Assembly: GCF_012999535.1 (NCBI RefSeq)
Contig: NZ_JABBWV010000001.1
Coordinates: forward strand, 310,001-374,000
DNA from: Microbispora sp. H11081
GTDB lineage: Bacteria; Actinomycetota; Actinomycetes; Streptosporangiales; Streptosporangiaceae
DNA length: 64,000 nucleotides
Direction: 5' to 3'
Every line of letters starts with the position of its first letter. Position 1 is the stretch's first letter. Below are positions 55,380-64,000 of this stretch, piece by piece. Under the pieces are notes generated by a model, which ran no database searches, was not told the DNA's origin, and was given only the letters and a program-made list of their open reading frames with translations. The translations under genes were made by a program, and so were the position numbers.

Positions 55380-55465
55380 CCGGCGCTTCCCGAGGCCGGC
55401 CCCTGACCGGTCCGGCCCCGGGGACGCCGCCGATCCCGGCGGGCCCCAGGGACGGGACTGGCGGG

Positions 55466-56182
55466 TCAGCCCTGCTCGGCGTCGCCGGTGACCTGCTCGG
55501 CGGCCTCCTCGGGAGACTGCTCCAGGTCCTGCTCGGCCTGGGCCTGCGCGGACGCGGATGCCTTGTCCAGCCGCACCCAGCTCGTGATGCTCTCGATCGC
55601 GAACAGCACGAGCAGGTACGCCGTGAGGACGACCGCCACGGGGGTCAGCCATCCGGCGGCGGCGCCCACGCCCAGGATCAGCAGGCGGACCTCCCAGCCG
55701 AGCCCGGCCTGGTACAGCCAGGCGGGGGGCCAGATGCCCTGCCGGGTGCGGTAGACGGTGTCGTACGTGTGGTAGCCGATCGCGTAGAGGAGCACGAACA
55801 GCAGCCACTTGGGCGTGTCCGCGGCCAGCCCGAGCAGGATGATCGTCGCGAACTCGGCCGCCCGCAACAGCGGGGGAGTGAGCCAGTCGAAGCGGCCCAG
55901 GTGGTCGCGGCCCGCGGTGGGGAGGACCAGCACGAGCAGCACGGCGACGGGCACCAGCAGGATCGGGCCGTCGGTGAGCGAGCCCGTGACGGCCAGCGCC
56001 ACGATCGCGAGCAGCGCCACCACGGTCGCGGGCACGGGCGGCAGCAGCCGGCCCAGGGCGCCCTTCAGCGCGGTGGCGAGCGGGCCGTCGTCGCGGTAGG
56101 CGAGCAGGCGCGCGGTCTGGACGCGGCGGCGCTCCTCGTCCGGGTCCGGGAGCGGCGTGGTGGTCTGCGGCTGAGTGATCAT
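55466..56182 (-). CDS. Membrane protein resembling the DUF5941 domain
   Basis: A 238-residue protein with about five membrane helices (VPATVVALLAIVALAV, PILLVPVAVLLVLVLP, FATIILLGLA, LLFVLLYAIGY, and one near 195-215) and a charged, Gln/Glu-rich tail. The conserved WLLFVLLYAIGYHTYDTVYRTRQG (key GYHTYDTVYR) and LGWEVRLLIL suggest the DUF5941 domain that in other actinomycetes is fused to CDP-alcohol phosphatidyltransferases. The ATG overlaps the stop of exactly such a gene, supporting a two-chain enzyme. Function unknown. Confidence 0.7.
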   Translation of the reverse strand: MITQPQTTTPLPDPDEERRRVQTARLLAYRDDGPLATALKGALGRLLPPVPATVVALLAIVALAVTGSLTDGPILLVPVAVLLVLVLPTAGRDHLGRFDWLTPPLLRAAEFATIILLGLAADTPKWLLFVLLYAIGYHTYDTVYRTRQGIWPPAWLYQAGLGWEVRLLILGVGAAAGWLTPVAVVLTAYLLVLFAIESITSWVRLDKASASAQAQAEQDLEQSPEEAAEQVTGDAEQG

Positions 56183-57774
56183 GCGAGCGACCTCAGGAGA
56201 CGTCCGGTGAGGGTGTAGGTGGCCGCGATGCCGCCCCAGACGATCAACGTCAGGAACGTCACCCGGGGGTCGAAGAACGCGGCGGTGATCGCGATCGCCG
56301 CGAAGCGCTCACCGATGGGGAACACGATCATCTTGCGGGCCCAGTGGACCGGGCGGAACTTGCCGGCCTTGGTCCAGAGCTTCAGGATTCCGCGCACGCC
56401 GGTGCTGCGGCTCGCCCTGCGCTCCTCAAGCGCCTCACGCAGCGGCCGGTCGTCGGCGACGGTCAGGTCCAGCGTGGGCAGCGGCACGGGCGCCTTGCGC
56501 CGGTTGGCCGCGCCGAACGAGAAGTCGAGCAGGTGCTTGACCGACTGGAGGGCCAGCGCGACCAGCGCCAGGGTCCAGATGCCCTCGCCATCGCCGAACT
56601 GCCCGGACACCGTCGCGCCGACCGCGAGGCCGACGAAGACGGCGTACTCCTTGAACCGGTCGAACGTGGCGTCCAGCCAGGCACCGAGCACGCCGAACTT
56701 GCGCGCGTACCGCGCGACCTGCCCGTCCACGCAGTCGAAGACGAACGCGAAGTAGATGAGCACGCCGCCGGCGATCGCCCCCCAGCGGGTGCCGGTCGCG
56801 AACGCGCCCGCCGCCAGCAGGCCGAGGGCGATCGAGATCAGCGTCACCTGGTTGGGGGTGAGCCCACGGCGGGCCGCCCAGCGGGCGATGAAGCGCGAGT
56901 AGGTGCTGACGAAGAACGTGGTGAAGAAGCCGTCGGCGCCCTTCACCGCGTTGTCGAGCCGGGCCCTGTCCTCGTCGAAACCGGCCATCTCGGCGAGCGC
57001 CTCGTCGGCCTCCGCCTGGCTGCGGACACGGCGGAAGAACAGGTCGCGCCGGCCGCGCCGGCCCACCGACACCCCGCGCCGGACGAGGCCGAGCACGAGA
57101 AGCTCGGTCACGTCGTCCTCGGGGCCGAACAGGTGGGCCATGTCCGCCAGTTCCCTGGCGACCTCGGCGAGGACCGGAAGGTGCCGCTGGTGGAGGTGGA
57201 GCGGCCCGAGCAGCGCCGCGTTCGGCCGGGTCACCGCGTGGTAGGCGGTGCCGACCGAGATGATCCGGCTGCGGCCGATGCGGGTGCGCTGGGGCAGGCC
57301 CTCGATGACCTTGTCGCCGATCTCGGGCGCCGCCTCCTCGATGGGCACGAGTTCGGGCGCGGACTCGTCCTCCAGTTCGTCGCGCTGCTCGCGGACGACC
57401 AGCGCGATGGCACCGCGCTTGGCCTTGGTGATCTGGTAGAGCAGCTCGTCGTGCACCAGCGAGTCGGCCGGCAGGATCAGCAGGTTCTCCTCGGCGCCCT
57501 CGACCACGTCGGCCAGCGCGCGCAGGTCTCCCGCGACGTCCGGGCTCTCCACCACCCGTCCGTACGGCCTGCGGTAGGCGGCGGCGTCCCCCGGCCGGGC
57601 GATCGTCGTCGGCTGGGGGTCCATGACGGCGGCCTGCGCGAGCAGCCTGTCGTACGCGGAGGGAGCCCCAGGCAGCGATTTGAGAGTGATGTCCGCGGGC
57701 AGGGCGGGCTGGCCGCCGGGCGGCGGGGGACTGATCGGGCCGGGCGGGGCGCCCAGCAGGACCACGCGGGTCAT
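56179..57774 (-). CDS. CDP-alcohol phosphatidyltransferase with N-terminal sugar-nucleotidyltransferase-like region
   Basis: A 531-residue membrane enzyme. The CDP-OH-P-transf motif D-x2-DG-x2-AR-x8-G-x3-D-x3-D is complete in DCVDGQVARYARKF then GVLGAWLDATFDRFKE (about residues 339-368), flanked by membrane helices. The first about 250 residues are soluble and include LLILPADSLVHDELLYQI, reminiscent of nucleotidyltransferases that make the activated alcohol, but key motifs are unclear. It transfers a phosphoalcohol from a CDP-activated donor to an alcohol or lipid acceptor. ATGA-coupled to the downstream DUF5941-like gene. Confidence 0.8.
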   Translation of the reverse strand: MTRVVLLGAPPGPISPPPPGGQPALPADITLKSLPGAPSAYDRLLAQAAVMDPQPTTIARPGDAAAYRRPYGRVVESPDVAGDLRALADVVEGAEENLLILPADSLVHDELLYQITKAKRGAIALVVREQRDELEDESAPELVPIEEAAPEIGDKVIEGLPQRTRIGRSRIISVGTAYHAVTRPNAALLGPLHLHQRHLPVLAEVARELADMAHLFGPEDDVTELLVLGLVRRGVSVGRRGRRDLFFRRVRSQAEADEALAEMAGFDEDRARLDNAVKGADGFFTTFFVSTYSRFIARWAARRGLTPNQVTLISIALGLLAAGAFATGTRWGAIAGGVLIYFAFVFDCVDGQVARYARKFGVLGAWLDATFDRFKEYAVFVGLAVGATVSGQFGDGEGIWTLALVALALQSVKHLLDFSFGAANRRKAPVPLPTLDLTVADDRPLREALEERRASRSTGVRGILKLWTKAGKFRPVHWARKMIVFPIGERFAAIAITAAFFDPRVTFLTLIVWGGIAATYTLTGRLLRSLA

Positions 57775-58044
57775 GGCAACCTTTCACGCAACGGGGGGAG
57801 ATCAGGCCCGCAGGCTTGACCGGCGTGGGGAAGCCCGCCGGAAGCCAAAGCTTAGTGAGCTTTCAGTTGAGCCGATGCATCCCAGGTTTACCGTACGGCC
57901 CTGTGATGTACAGCTCGGGGATGGTTTGTCACCGGGCATTGTCGCCGGATCATTACCGAATTTTCACCGTTTGTGTGCATATGCGGGGTCAAGGTCCGCG
58001 CCGACGAATGTCCCCGCGGCGCGGTGGGCGCCCGGCCGCGCCCA

Positions 58045-58050
58045 TACGAT
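58045..58050 (+). promoter_or_regulatory. -10 box (TACGAT) for leaderless recO
   Basis: TACGAT, 6 nt, then GTG 58057. Confidence 0.5.
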
Positions 58051-58056
58051 GGCGGG

Positions 58057-58824
58057 GTGAGTCTCTACCGGGACGAGGGCGTCGTGCTGCGCACCCAGAA
58101 GCTGGGCGAGGCGGACCGCATCATCACCATCCTCACCCGGCGCACGGGCAAGGTCCGCGGCGTGGCCAAGGGAGTGCGCAGGACCATGTCGCGCTTCGGC
58201 GCGCGGCTGGAGCCGTTCTCCCACGTCGACCTGCAACTCCACAGCGGCAGGTCGCTCGACGTGATCACCCAGGTCGAGACCCTCCACCCGTACGGCGAGG
58301 CGATCGTGGCCGACTACGCCAGGTACACCGCCGGCACCGCGATGCTGGAGACAGCCGACCGGCTGACGGTGGGGGAGAAGGAGCCCGCGCTGCGCCAGTT
58401 CCTGCTGCTGGTCGGCGGCCTGCGCACGCTCGCCCAGGACGGCCACGAGGCCCGGCTGGTGCTCGACGCGTTCTTCCTGCGCTCGCTGGCCGTGGCGGGG
58501 TACGCACCCGCGCTGTCGGAGTGCGCGCGGTGCGGCGCTGAGGCCGTGCGCGCCTTCGCGATCGTCGCGGGCGGCGTGGTGTGCGGCGCCTGCCGCCCGG
58601 CCGGCGCCGCGGTGCCCGCCGCGGAGACGATCGCGCTGATGATCGCCCTGCTGCGCGGCGACTGGGCGACCGCCGACGCCTCCGAGCCCAGGCACCGCGC
58701 GGAGTGCAGCGGCCTGGTGGCCGCCTACCTGCAGTGGCACCTTGAGCACGGCATCCGCTCGCTGCGCCACGTCGAGCGCGAATGGCCGGGTCAGCCGGCC
58801 CGCGGCGAGGCGAGGATCGTCTGA
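58057..58824 (+). CDS. recO: DNA repair protein RecO
   Basis: A 255-residue mediator that helps load RecA through the RecFOR pathway. N-terminal OB fold (SLYRDEGVVLRTQKLGEADRIITILTR, key GVVLRTQKLGEADRII), a helical core, and a zinc finger CARCGAE...VVCGAC. GTG 58057 matches the family start VSLYRDEGVVLRT and follows a leaderless -10; the frame is open upstream. Followed by uppS, the usual actinobacterial order. Confidence 0.95.
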   Translation: MSLYRDEGVVLRTQKLGEADRIITILTRRTGKVRGVAKGVRRTMSRFGARLEPFSHVDLQLHSGRSLDVITQVETLHPYGEAIVADYARYTAGTAMLETADRLTVGEKEPALRQFLLLVGGLRTLAQDGHEARLVLDAFFLRSLAVAGYAPALSECARCGAEAVRAFAIVAGGVVCGACRPAGAAVPAAETIALMIALLRGDWATADASEPRHRAECSGLVAAYLQWHLEHGIRSLRHVEREWPGQPARGEARIV

Positions 58825-58863
58825 CCCGCCCTCGGTGGCGCCTGCCACCCGGCCGGGCGGGGT

Positions 58864-58906
58864 CCGCACAGGACCCGCACAGCACTCGCACATGACCCGC
58901 ACCTCC
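58864..58906. repeat. Four 11-bp direct repeats upstream of uppS
   Basis: CCGCACAGGAC, CCGCACAGCAC, TCGCACATGAC and CCGCACCTCC in tandem with strict 11-bp period, ending about 30 bp before the uppS -10. The layout fits a row of response-regulator half-sites on one face of the DNA just upstream of a -35 region. Confidence 0.6.
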
Positions 58907-58935
58907 ACCGCGTCTGAGGACAGGTCAGGACGCAA

Positions 58936-58941
58936 TACCCT
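58936..58941 (+). promoter_or_regulatory. -10 box (TACCCT) for leaderless uppS
   Basis: TACCCT, 6 nt (CGACAC), then ATG 58948. This gives uppS its own promoter apart from recO. Confidence 0.55.
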
Positions 58942-58947
58942 CGACAC

Positions 58948-59757
58948 ATGGTCCGTCCTGTCACTCCACACCCGTCCGGGGCCGTGCCGCCCGCCATCCC
59001 GCGCGACCTGCTGCCGCGACATGTGGCGATCGTCATGGACGGCAACGGCCGCTGGGCCAAGACACGCGGGCTGCCCAGGACCGAGGGACACAAGATGGGT
59101 GAGGCGTCGCTGTTCGACGTCATCGAGGGCGCCATCGAGCTCGGCATCCCCTACCTGTCGGCGTACGCCTTCTCCACGGAGAACTGGAAGCGCTCGCCCG
59201 ACGAGGTGCGCTTCCTCATGGGGTTCAACCGCGACGTGATCCGCAGGCGGCGCGACCAGCTCCACGCGATGGGCGTGCGGGTCCGCTGGGCCGGGCGTCC
59301 CGGGCGGCTGTGGAAGAGCGTCATCAAGGAGCTCGAGGACGCCGAGCGGATGACGGCGGGCAACAGCACGCTGACCCTGCAGTTCTGCGTGAACTACGGC
59401 GGACGCGCGGAGATCGTGGACGCGGCGGTGCGGCTCGCCCGCGACGTCGCCGCCGGCCGGGTCAAGCCGGACAAGGTGACGGAGAAGATCTTCGCCCGCT
59501 ATCTGGACGAGCCGGAGATCCCGGACGTCGACCTGTTCCTGCGCTCCTCCGGCGAGCAGCGCACCTCCAACTTCCTGCTCTGGCAGTCCGCGTACGCCGA
59601 GATGGTCTTCCTCAACCGGCTGTGGCCCGACTTCGACCGCCGGGACCTGTGGCACGCGTGCGAGATCTACGCCAAGCGCGACCGCAGGTACGGCGGCGCC
59701 CTGCCCAACGCCGTCTCCGGCGCCGGTGCCGCCGACGGGTACGGCGAGGCGTCCTGA
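58948..59757 (+). CDS. uppS: Isoprenyl (polyprenyl diphosphate) synthase UppS
   Basis: A 269-residue cis-prenyltransferase that makes the polyprenyl diphosphate carrier for peptidoglycan synthesis. Catalytic Asp in [20 protein letters not shown] (key MDGNGRWA, about residues 31-38), [19 protein letters not shown] (key FSTENWKRS), [12 protein letters not shown], and [20 protein letters not shown] (key RTSNFLLWQ). Its likely control by the 11-bp repeats is inference. Confidence 0.95.
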   Translation: MVRPVTPHPSGAVPPAIPRDLLPRHVAIVMDGNGRWAKTRGLPRTEGHKMGEASLFDVIEGAIELGIPYLSAYAFSTENWKRSPDEVRFLMGFNRDVIRRRRDQLHAMGVRVRWAGRPGRLWKSVIKELEDAERMTAGNSTLTLQFCVNYGGRAEIVDAAVRLARDVAAGRVKPDKVTEKIFARYLDEPEIPDVDLFLRSSGEQRTSNFLLWQSAYAEMVFLNRLWPDFDRRDLWHACEIYAKRDRRYGGALPNAVSGAGAADGYGEAS

Positions 59758-59758
59758 C

Positions 59759-60307
59759 TCAGGAGGCGTCGCGGCGGCGGGCCCGGTACGCCGCGACGTG
59801 CATGCGGTTCCCGCAGGTGCGGCTGTCGCAGTAGACCCGGGAGCGGTTCCGCGACTCGTCCACGAAGACATGCCCGCAGTCGGGGGCGGCGCAGGTGCGC
59901 AGGCGCTCCCGCTCGTTCTCGACGAGCACGTGGGCGAGCGCGACGCCGCAGTCGGCGGCCAGATGCTCGGCGAGCGACGCGTCCGGCGCGAAGTAGTGGA
60001 CGTGGAGAGGGTGGCCGTCGTGCTCGGTCAGGCTCGGCGTGATGCGGGTGCGCCGCAGCAGCGTGTTGAGCAGTCCGACCGCCGTCGGCTGGTCCTCGGC
60101 GGTGAACACGGCGGTGAACTCCTCGCGCAGGGACCGGACCTCGGCGAGGTCGCGCCCGGTCAGCTCCCTGACTCCGCTGACCTCCCGCCTGCGGACGAAC
60201 TCCTCCAGGTCGCCGAGTTCGGCCAGCCCGTCGCGCTCGCCGGTGGCGGTGTTGATCAGCTCCACCACCGTCGCCAGCGAATACACCATGTCATGGCTGA
60301 ACGGCAC
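59759..60307 (-). CDS. CGNR zinc-finger protein
   Basis: A 182-residue protein of the ABATE/CGNR family. The N-terminal helical domain (SLATVVELINTATGERDGLAELGDLEEFV, key VVELINTATG) precedes a C-terminal zinc finger CAAPDCGHVFVDESRNRSRVYC (key CAAPDCGHVFVD) ending in CGNRMHVAAYRARRR. Members are thought to be DNA-binding regulators. GTG 60307 is set by GGGAG upstream; the frame extends further but without support. Its stop is 1 bp past the uppS stop (convergent). Confidence 0.85.
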   Translation of the reverse strand: MPFSHDMVYSLATVVELINTATGERDGLAELGDLEEFVRRREVSGVRELTGRDLAEVRSLREEFTAVFTAEDQPTAVGLLNTLLRRTRITPSLTEHDGHPLHVHYFAPDASLAEHLAADCGVALAHVLVENERERLRTCAAPDCGHVFVDESRNRSRVYCDSRTCGNRMHVAAYRARRRDAS

Positions 60308-60368
60308 GCCATCTCCCTCATGTCGCGGCGCAGGAAGCGTACCTCTCGAAAGGCCCGTGCGGGGCGGG

Positions 60369-60770
60369 TCAGCCCTTTCCCGGCGGCTCTCCGCAGGACT
60401 CCGCGCACGAGGAGCAGGTGCCGAAGACCTCCACGGTGTGCGTGACGTCGATGAAGCCGTGCTCGGCCCCGACGACCTCGGCCCAGCGCTCCACGTCGGG
60501 CCCGGCCACCTCGACCGTACGGCCGCAGACCCGGCACACCAGGTGGTGGTGGTGGGAGTCGGTCTGACAGGCGCGGTAGACCGACTCGCCCTCGTCGGTG
60601 CGCAGCACATCGACCCGGCCGGCGTCGGAGAGCGACTGGAGCGCCCGGTACACGGTCGTCAGGCCGATCTTCGAGCCGACCGAGCGCATCTCGGCGAACA
60701 CGTCCTGTGCGCTGCGGAACCCCCGGCTCTGCCGGAGGATCTCGTGCACGGCGTCGCGGCTCTTCGTCAT
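60369..60770 (-). CDS. Fur family regulator (Zur-like)
   Basis: A 133-residue metalloregulator. HTH in FRSAQDVFAEMRSVGSKIGLTTVYRALQSL (key GLTTVYRALQSL), regulatory metal site HHHHLVCRVCGRTVEVAG (key HHHHLVCRVC), and a second structural pair CSSCAESC. The C-x2-C...C-x2-C zinc set and HHHH resemble Zur, and this position before glyS is usual for zur in actinomycetes, but no Zur box is recognised here. ATG 60770 has AGGAG 5 nt upstream. Confidence 0.88.
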   Translation of the reverse strand: MTKSRDAVHEILRQSRGFRSAQDVFAEMRSVGSKIGLTTVYRALQSLSDAGRVDVLRTDEGESVYRACQTDSHHHHLVCRVCGRTVEVAGPDVERWAEVVGAEHGFIDVTHTVEVFGTCSSCAESCGEPPGKG

Positions 60771-60825
60771 CAAGACTCCTGTGTACGGCTTCGCCCTACG
60801 ACCTACAAGGTTAGGCCGGTTCGCG

Positions 60826-61248
60826 CTAAATCAGTCCGAAACGGGTGGCGGCGAGGAGGACCAGGAACGTCCCGACCACCACCCGCAGGAGCCGGCCCAC
60901 CGGGCGCAGGGACGGCCATGACAGGTAGGCCAGCCAGACGATGAACGCGAGCACCGGCAGCACGGCCACGCCGCCCCGCCAGTCCGGCATCACCAGTCCG
61001 GCGATCAGGAGGACCACCAGCACCAGCGGGGCGAGCCAGCGGGGCTGCTGGAACAGGAAGACCAGCGGGGTGGCGCTCCGGCGCTCGATCTCCGCGCGCA
61101 GCCCGGTCGCGCCGGGCGTGTAGAACTGCTCGCCGGGCGGCAGCGGACGCCGAGCCCGGGAGGACGCCTGGTTCGTCCGGGCGGGGGTCTTCCTCGCCAG
61201 CGGATGCGCCGGCACCTCACGGCGCGGCGGTTCTGTTTCGCTTCCCAC
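60826..61248 (-). CDS. Small membrane protein (DUF6703-like)
   Basis: A 140-residue protein with a basic N-terminal half (PAHPLARKTPARTNQ) and two to three membrane helices: WLAPLVLVVLLIAGLVMP, VLPVLAFIVWLAYLSW, and LLRVVVGTFLVLLAATRF. It resembles actinobacterial DUF6703 proteins found near fur and glyS; the family assignment is from memory and uncertain. GTG 61248 follows TAGGCT at leaderless spacing. Confidence 0.65.
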   Translation of the reverse strand: MGSETEPPRREVPAHPLARKTPARTNQASSRARRPLPPGEQFYTPGATGLRAEIERRSATPLVFLFQQPRWLAPLVLVVLLIAGLVMPDWRGGVAVLPVLAFIVWLAYLSWPSLRPVGRLLRVVVGTFLVLLAATRFGLI

Positions 61249-61255
61249 GCGTTCG

Positions 61256-61261
61256 AGCCTA
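61256..61261 (-). promoter_or_regulatory. -10 box (TAGGCT) for leaderless membrane-protein gene
   Basis: On the minus strand TAGGCT, 7 nt (CGAACGC), then GTG 61248. Confidence 0.6.
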
Positions 61262-61372
61262 GTCCCGCGACCGCCGAAGTTCGCCCGTCCCGTCGGGGTC
61301 GTCCGCCCGCGAGCGGACGGGCGCGTCGCCCCTCCCGGTGAGGCGCGGGGGCGGGGTGGCATGCTGGGCGGC

Positions 61373-61690
61373 ATGCTCGCCGTGATCCGTTACTCGGTGC
61401 CGGGCGCCCGCGCCGACGAGTTCGCCGCACAGGCGCAGGCCATCCTCGATCTGCTGGCCGCGCAGCCGGGATACCTGCGCGGGCAGATCGGCAGGTCGGT
61501 GGACGAGCCGGCCCTGTGGGCCGTGGTCAGCGAGTGGGAGGGCGCGGGCTACTACCGCCGCGCCCTGTCGGCGGCGCGAATGGTCATGTATCCGCTGATG
61601 ACTCTTATGATCAACGAGCCCAGCGCCTTCGAAGGCGTCTACGCGCTTCCTGACGAGGGGGCGAACGCGGGCGCACCGGGCAAGGCTTGA
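61373..61690 (+). CDS. Antibiotic biosynthesis monooxygenase (ABM)-domain protein
   Basis: A 105-residue protein of the dimeric alpha-beta-barrel type: VIRYSVPGARADEFAAQAQAILDLLAAQPG, with LRGQIGRSVDEPALWAVVSEWEGAGYYRRAL (key AVVSEWEGAGYYRRAL). Such proteins, conserved next to glyS in actinomycetes, may be small monooxygenases or haem-binding proteins; no catalytic role is shown. I use ATG 61373, preceded by CATGCT at 7 nt; ATG 61361 is the alternative. Confidence 0.8.
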   Translation: MLAVIRYSVPGARADEFAAQAQAILDLLAAQPGYLRGQIGRSVDEPALWAVVSEWEGAGYYRRALSAARMVMYPLMTLMINEPSAFEGVYALPDEGANAGAPGKA

Positions 61691-61712
61691 GCGCGAGGCC
61701 GCCGGATTCCCC

Positions 61713-61718
61713 TAAGCT
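61713..61718 (+). promoter_or_regulatory. -10 box candidate (TAAGCT) for glyS
   Basis: TAAGCT lies 142 bp before the glyS ATG and would give a leader of about 135 nt. The leader contains a GC-rich hairpin (GCCGCC with GGCGGC), but I see no T-box. Confidence 0.4.
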
Positions 61719-61859
61719 TGAGCACAGATCCGGGCAGGTGGCCGGACATTCCGCCGCCGCCGGCAGGCGGCCGGCAGGCCCGCCCGCTCAGCGAGCACCG
61801 ATCAGCGCATCGCTGAACCCGATCCCAACGCCGACACCCAGCCGGATGGAGTTCCACTG

Positions 61860-63245
<1,386 letters not shown>

Positions 63246-63268
63246 ACGAGCAGGTCACAAGTCGCCCA

Positions 63269-63298
63269 GGGCGGCCGTCCAGGATCGGACGGCCGCCC
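63269..63298. terminator. Strong bidirectional terminator after glyS
   Basis: GGGCGGCCGTCC (63269-63280) and GGACGGCCGCCC (63287-63298) form a perfect 12-bp stem with a 6-nt loop, followed by AATCACCTTTT. It separates convergent genes. Confidence 0.85.
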
Positions 63299-63300
63299 AA

Positions 63301-64000
63301 TCACCTTTTGTCGTCATCGGGGTTCCGGTGCCGCTCGGCGGTTCCGAGCAGCGTCGTCAGCTCCTCCACCTCGGGGTGGTTGTCGAGCTGCGCGAACAGC
63401 CGGCGGGCCGCGCTCCAGGCCGTACGGGCGCGGTCCGGGTCGGTGGCCGCGTGCAGGGCGCCGAGGAACTTGAGCGCCTGCGCCTCGTGGAAGGGGCTGG
63501 CGAGCTCGCGCCAGATCTCGACGGCGGCGACGGTGTGGGCGACGGCGAGGGCATGGTCGCCCTCGGCCTGTTCGAGCTCGCCGAGCGCGCCCAGCGACAT
63601 GGCCTCCTGGAACCGCGCGCCCCACTGGCGGGCCAGCCGGATGCTCCTGGCGAGCACGTCCCTGCCCCGCGGGTCGCCCAGCTTGACGTAGGTCATGCCG
63701 AGGTGCGGCAGGATCGTGATCTCGCCGCTCATGCTGCGGAGCGAACGGGCGAGTGTCACGCCACGTGTGAAGTGCGCCTCCGCCTCGGCGAGACGGCCCT
63801 CCTCCCGCCGTACGATGCCGAGCAGGCTGTGGATCCGGCACAGCTGCGACGGGAGGGGCACGTCCTCGGCCAGCCGCAGACTCGCCTCCAGGTGGGCGGC
63901 GGCCCTCGTGGGATCTCCGAGGACCCGGTGGCCGTACCCGAGCTGCCACTCGGCCTCGACCTGACCGAGCACGTAACCCGCGTGCCGCGCCTTCGCCAGC
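63301..64000 (-). CDS. TPR-repeat protein, 5' part outside the window
   Basis: Only the C-terminal 233 residues are present and the frame runs off the window end. They form a series of tetratricopeptide-like helical hairpins (for example GYGHRVLGDPTRAAAHLEASLRLAE, key RVLGDPTRAAAHLEASL; LGIVRREEGRLAEAEAHFTRGV, key RLAEAEAHF; ALGELEQAEGDHALAVAHTVAAV). The pattern fits the C-terminal part of actinobacterial SARP/LuxR- or NB-ARC-type regulators, but the defining N-terminal domains are not visible. Confidence 0.7.
   Translation of the reverse strand, partial: LAKARHAGYVLGQVEAEWQLGYGHRVLGDPTRAAAHLEASLRLAEDVPLPSQLCRIHSLLGIVRREEGRLAEAEAHFTRGVTLARSLRSMSGEITILPHLGMTYVKLGDPRGRDVLARSIRLARQWGARFQEAMSLGALGELEQAEGDHALAVAHTVAAVEIWRELASPFHEAQALKFLGALHAATDPDRARTAWSAARRLFAQLDNHPEVEELTTLLGTAERHRNPDDDKR

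Noticed and set aside
61719-61859. T-box riboswitch in the glyS leader
   Set aside because: No T-box sequence or specifier-loop architecture is seen, only GC-rich hairpins.

Overview
The window is about 70% G+C and reads like a chromosome of a high-GC actinomycete. The order hemW, DUF3097, hrcA-dnaJ-rsmE, HIT, phoH-ybeY-CBS protein, era, leuA, recO-uppS, Fur-family regulator, glyS is the conserved core order of Streptomyces and Streptosporangiaceae-type genomes. GTG and TTG starts are common, and many genes have an actinobacterial TAnnnT -10 box 6-7 nt before the start codon, which suggests leaderless mRNAs. A Streptosporangiales host is my best guess; this is inference from gene order and composition only.

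Region by region. 1-8.9 kb: a catabolic island with the tail of a peptide ABC-transporter ATPase, an M20 peptidase, an FMN-dependent alpha-hydroxyacid oxidase, a D-aminoacylase, a ThDP enzyme, a D-cysteine desulfhydrase/ACC deaminase-like PLP enzyme and a PucR regulator. 9-22 kb: conserved housekeeping genes for haem/radical SAM (hemW), heat shock (hrcA-dnaJ with a CIRCE operator), rRNA modification and maturation (rsmE, ybeY, era), an ECF sigma/membrane partner pair, and phoH. 22.5-32.4 kb: the urease operon ureABCFGD (minus) divergent from the urea ABC transporter urtABCDE (plus), with a four-site GlnR-type box in front of ureA. 32.5-35 kb: hydrolase, double-GNAT protein, DUF2630. 35.1-37 kb: leuA behind a 14-codon leucine leader peptide and hairpins.

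37-57.8 kb is an accessory block separating leuA from recO: a Phd/VapC-type toxin-antitoxin pair, an ECF41-type sigma factor divergent from a carboxymuconolactone decarboxylase-like protein, three TetR loci with recognisable paired or palindromic operators, an oxidoreductase, glutamate dehydrogenase, a PhoD-like phosphatase, an arginine/ornithine catabolic set (Lrp, guanidine-modifying hydrolase, ornithine aminotransferase), a DMT transporter, a DrrAB-type ABC exporter, LysR, an XRE-DUF5753/HATPase pair, and a CDP-alcohol phosphatidyltransferase. 58-64 kb returns to the core: recO, uppS, a CGNR protein, a Fur-family regulator, glyS, then a TPR protein cut by the window end.

The most unusual structure is a pair of non-coding arrays (10.30-10.48 kb and 37.03-37.19 kb). 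Each is built of units with an exact 53-bp period, beginning with a GTGATCTTGCAG-type motif in the same orientation as, and starting at or just after, the 3' end of the adjacent gene. Other notable features are 12-bp minisatellites that enlarge UreF, mirrored CCTCACA-N16-CGTC promoters at the ECF41 locus, 11-bp direct-repeat arrays before uppS and after the CBS-protein gene, and TetR operator pairs with identical 34-bp centre spacing at two unrelated loci. No tRNA, rRNA, insertion sequence or CRISPR array was recognised.
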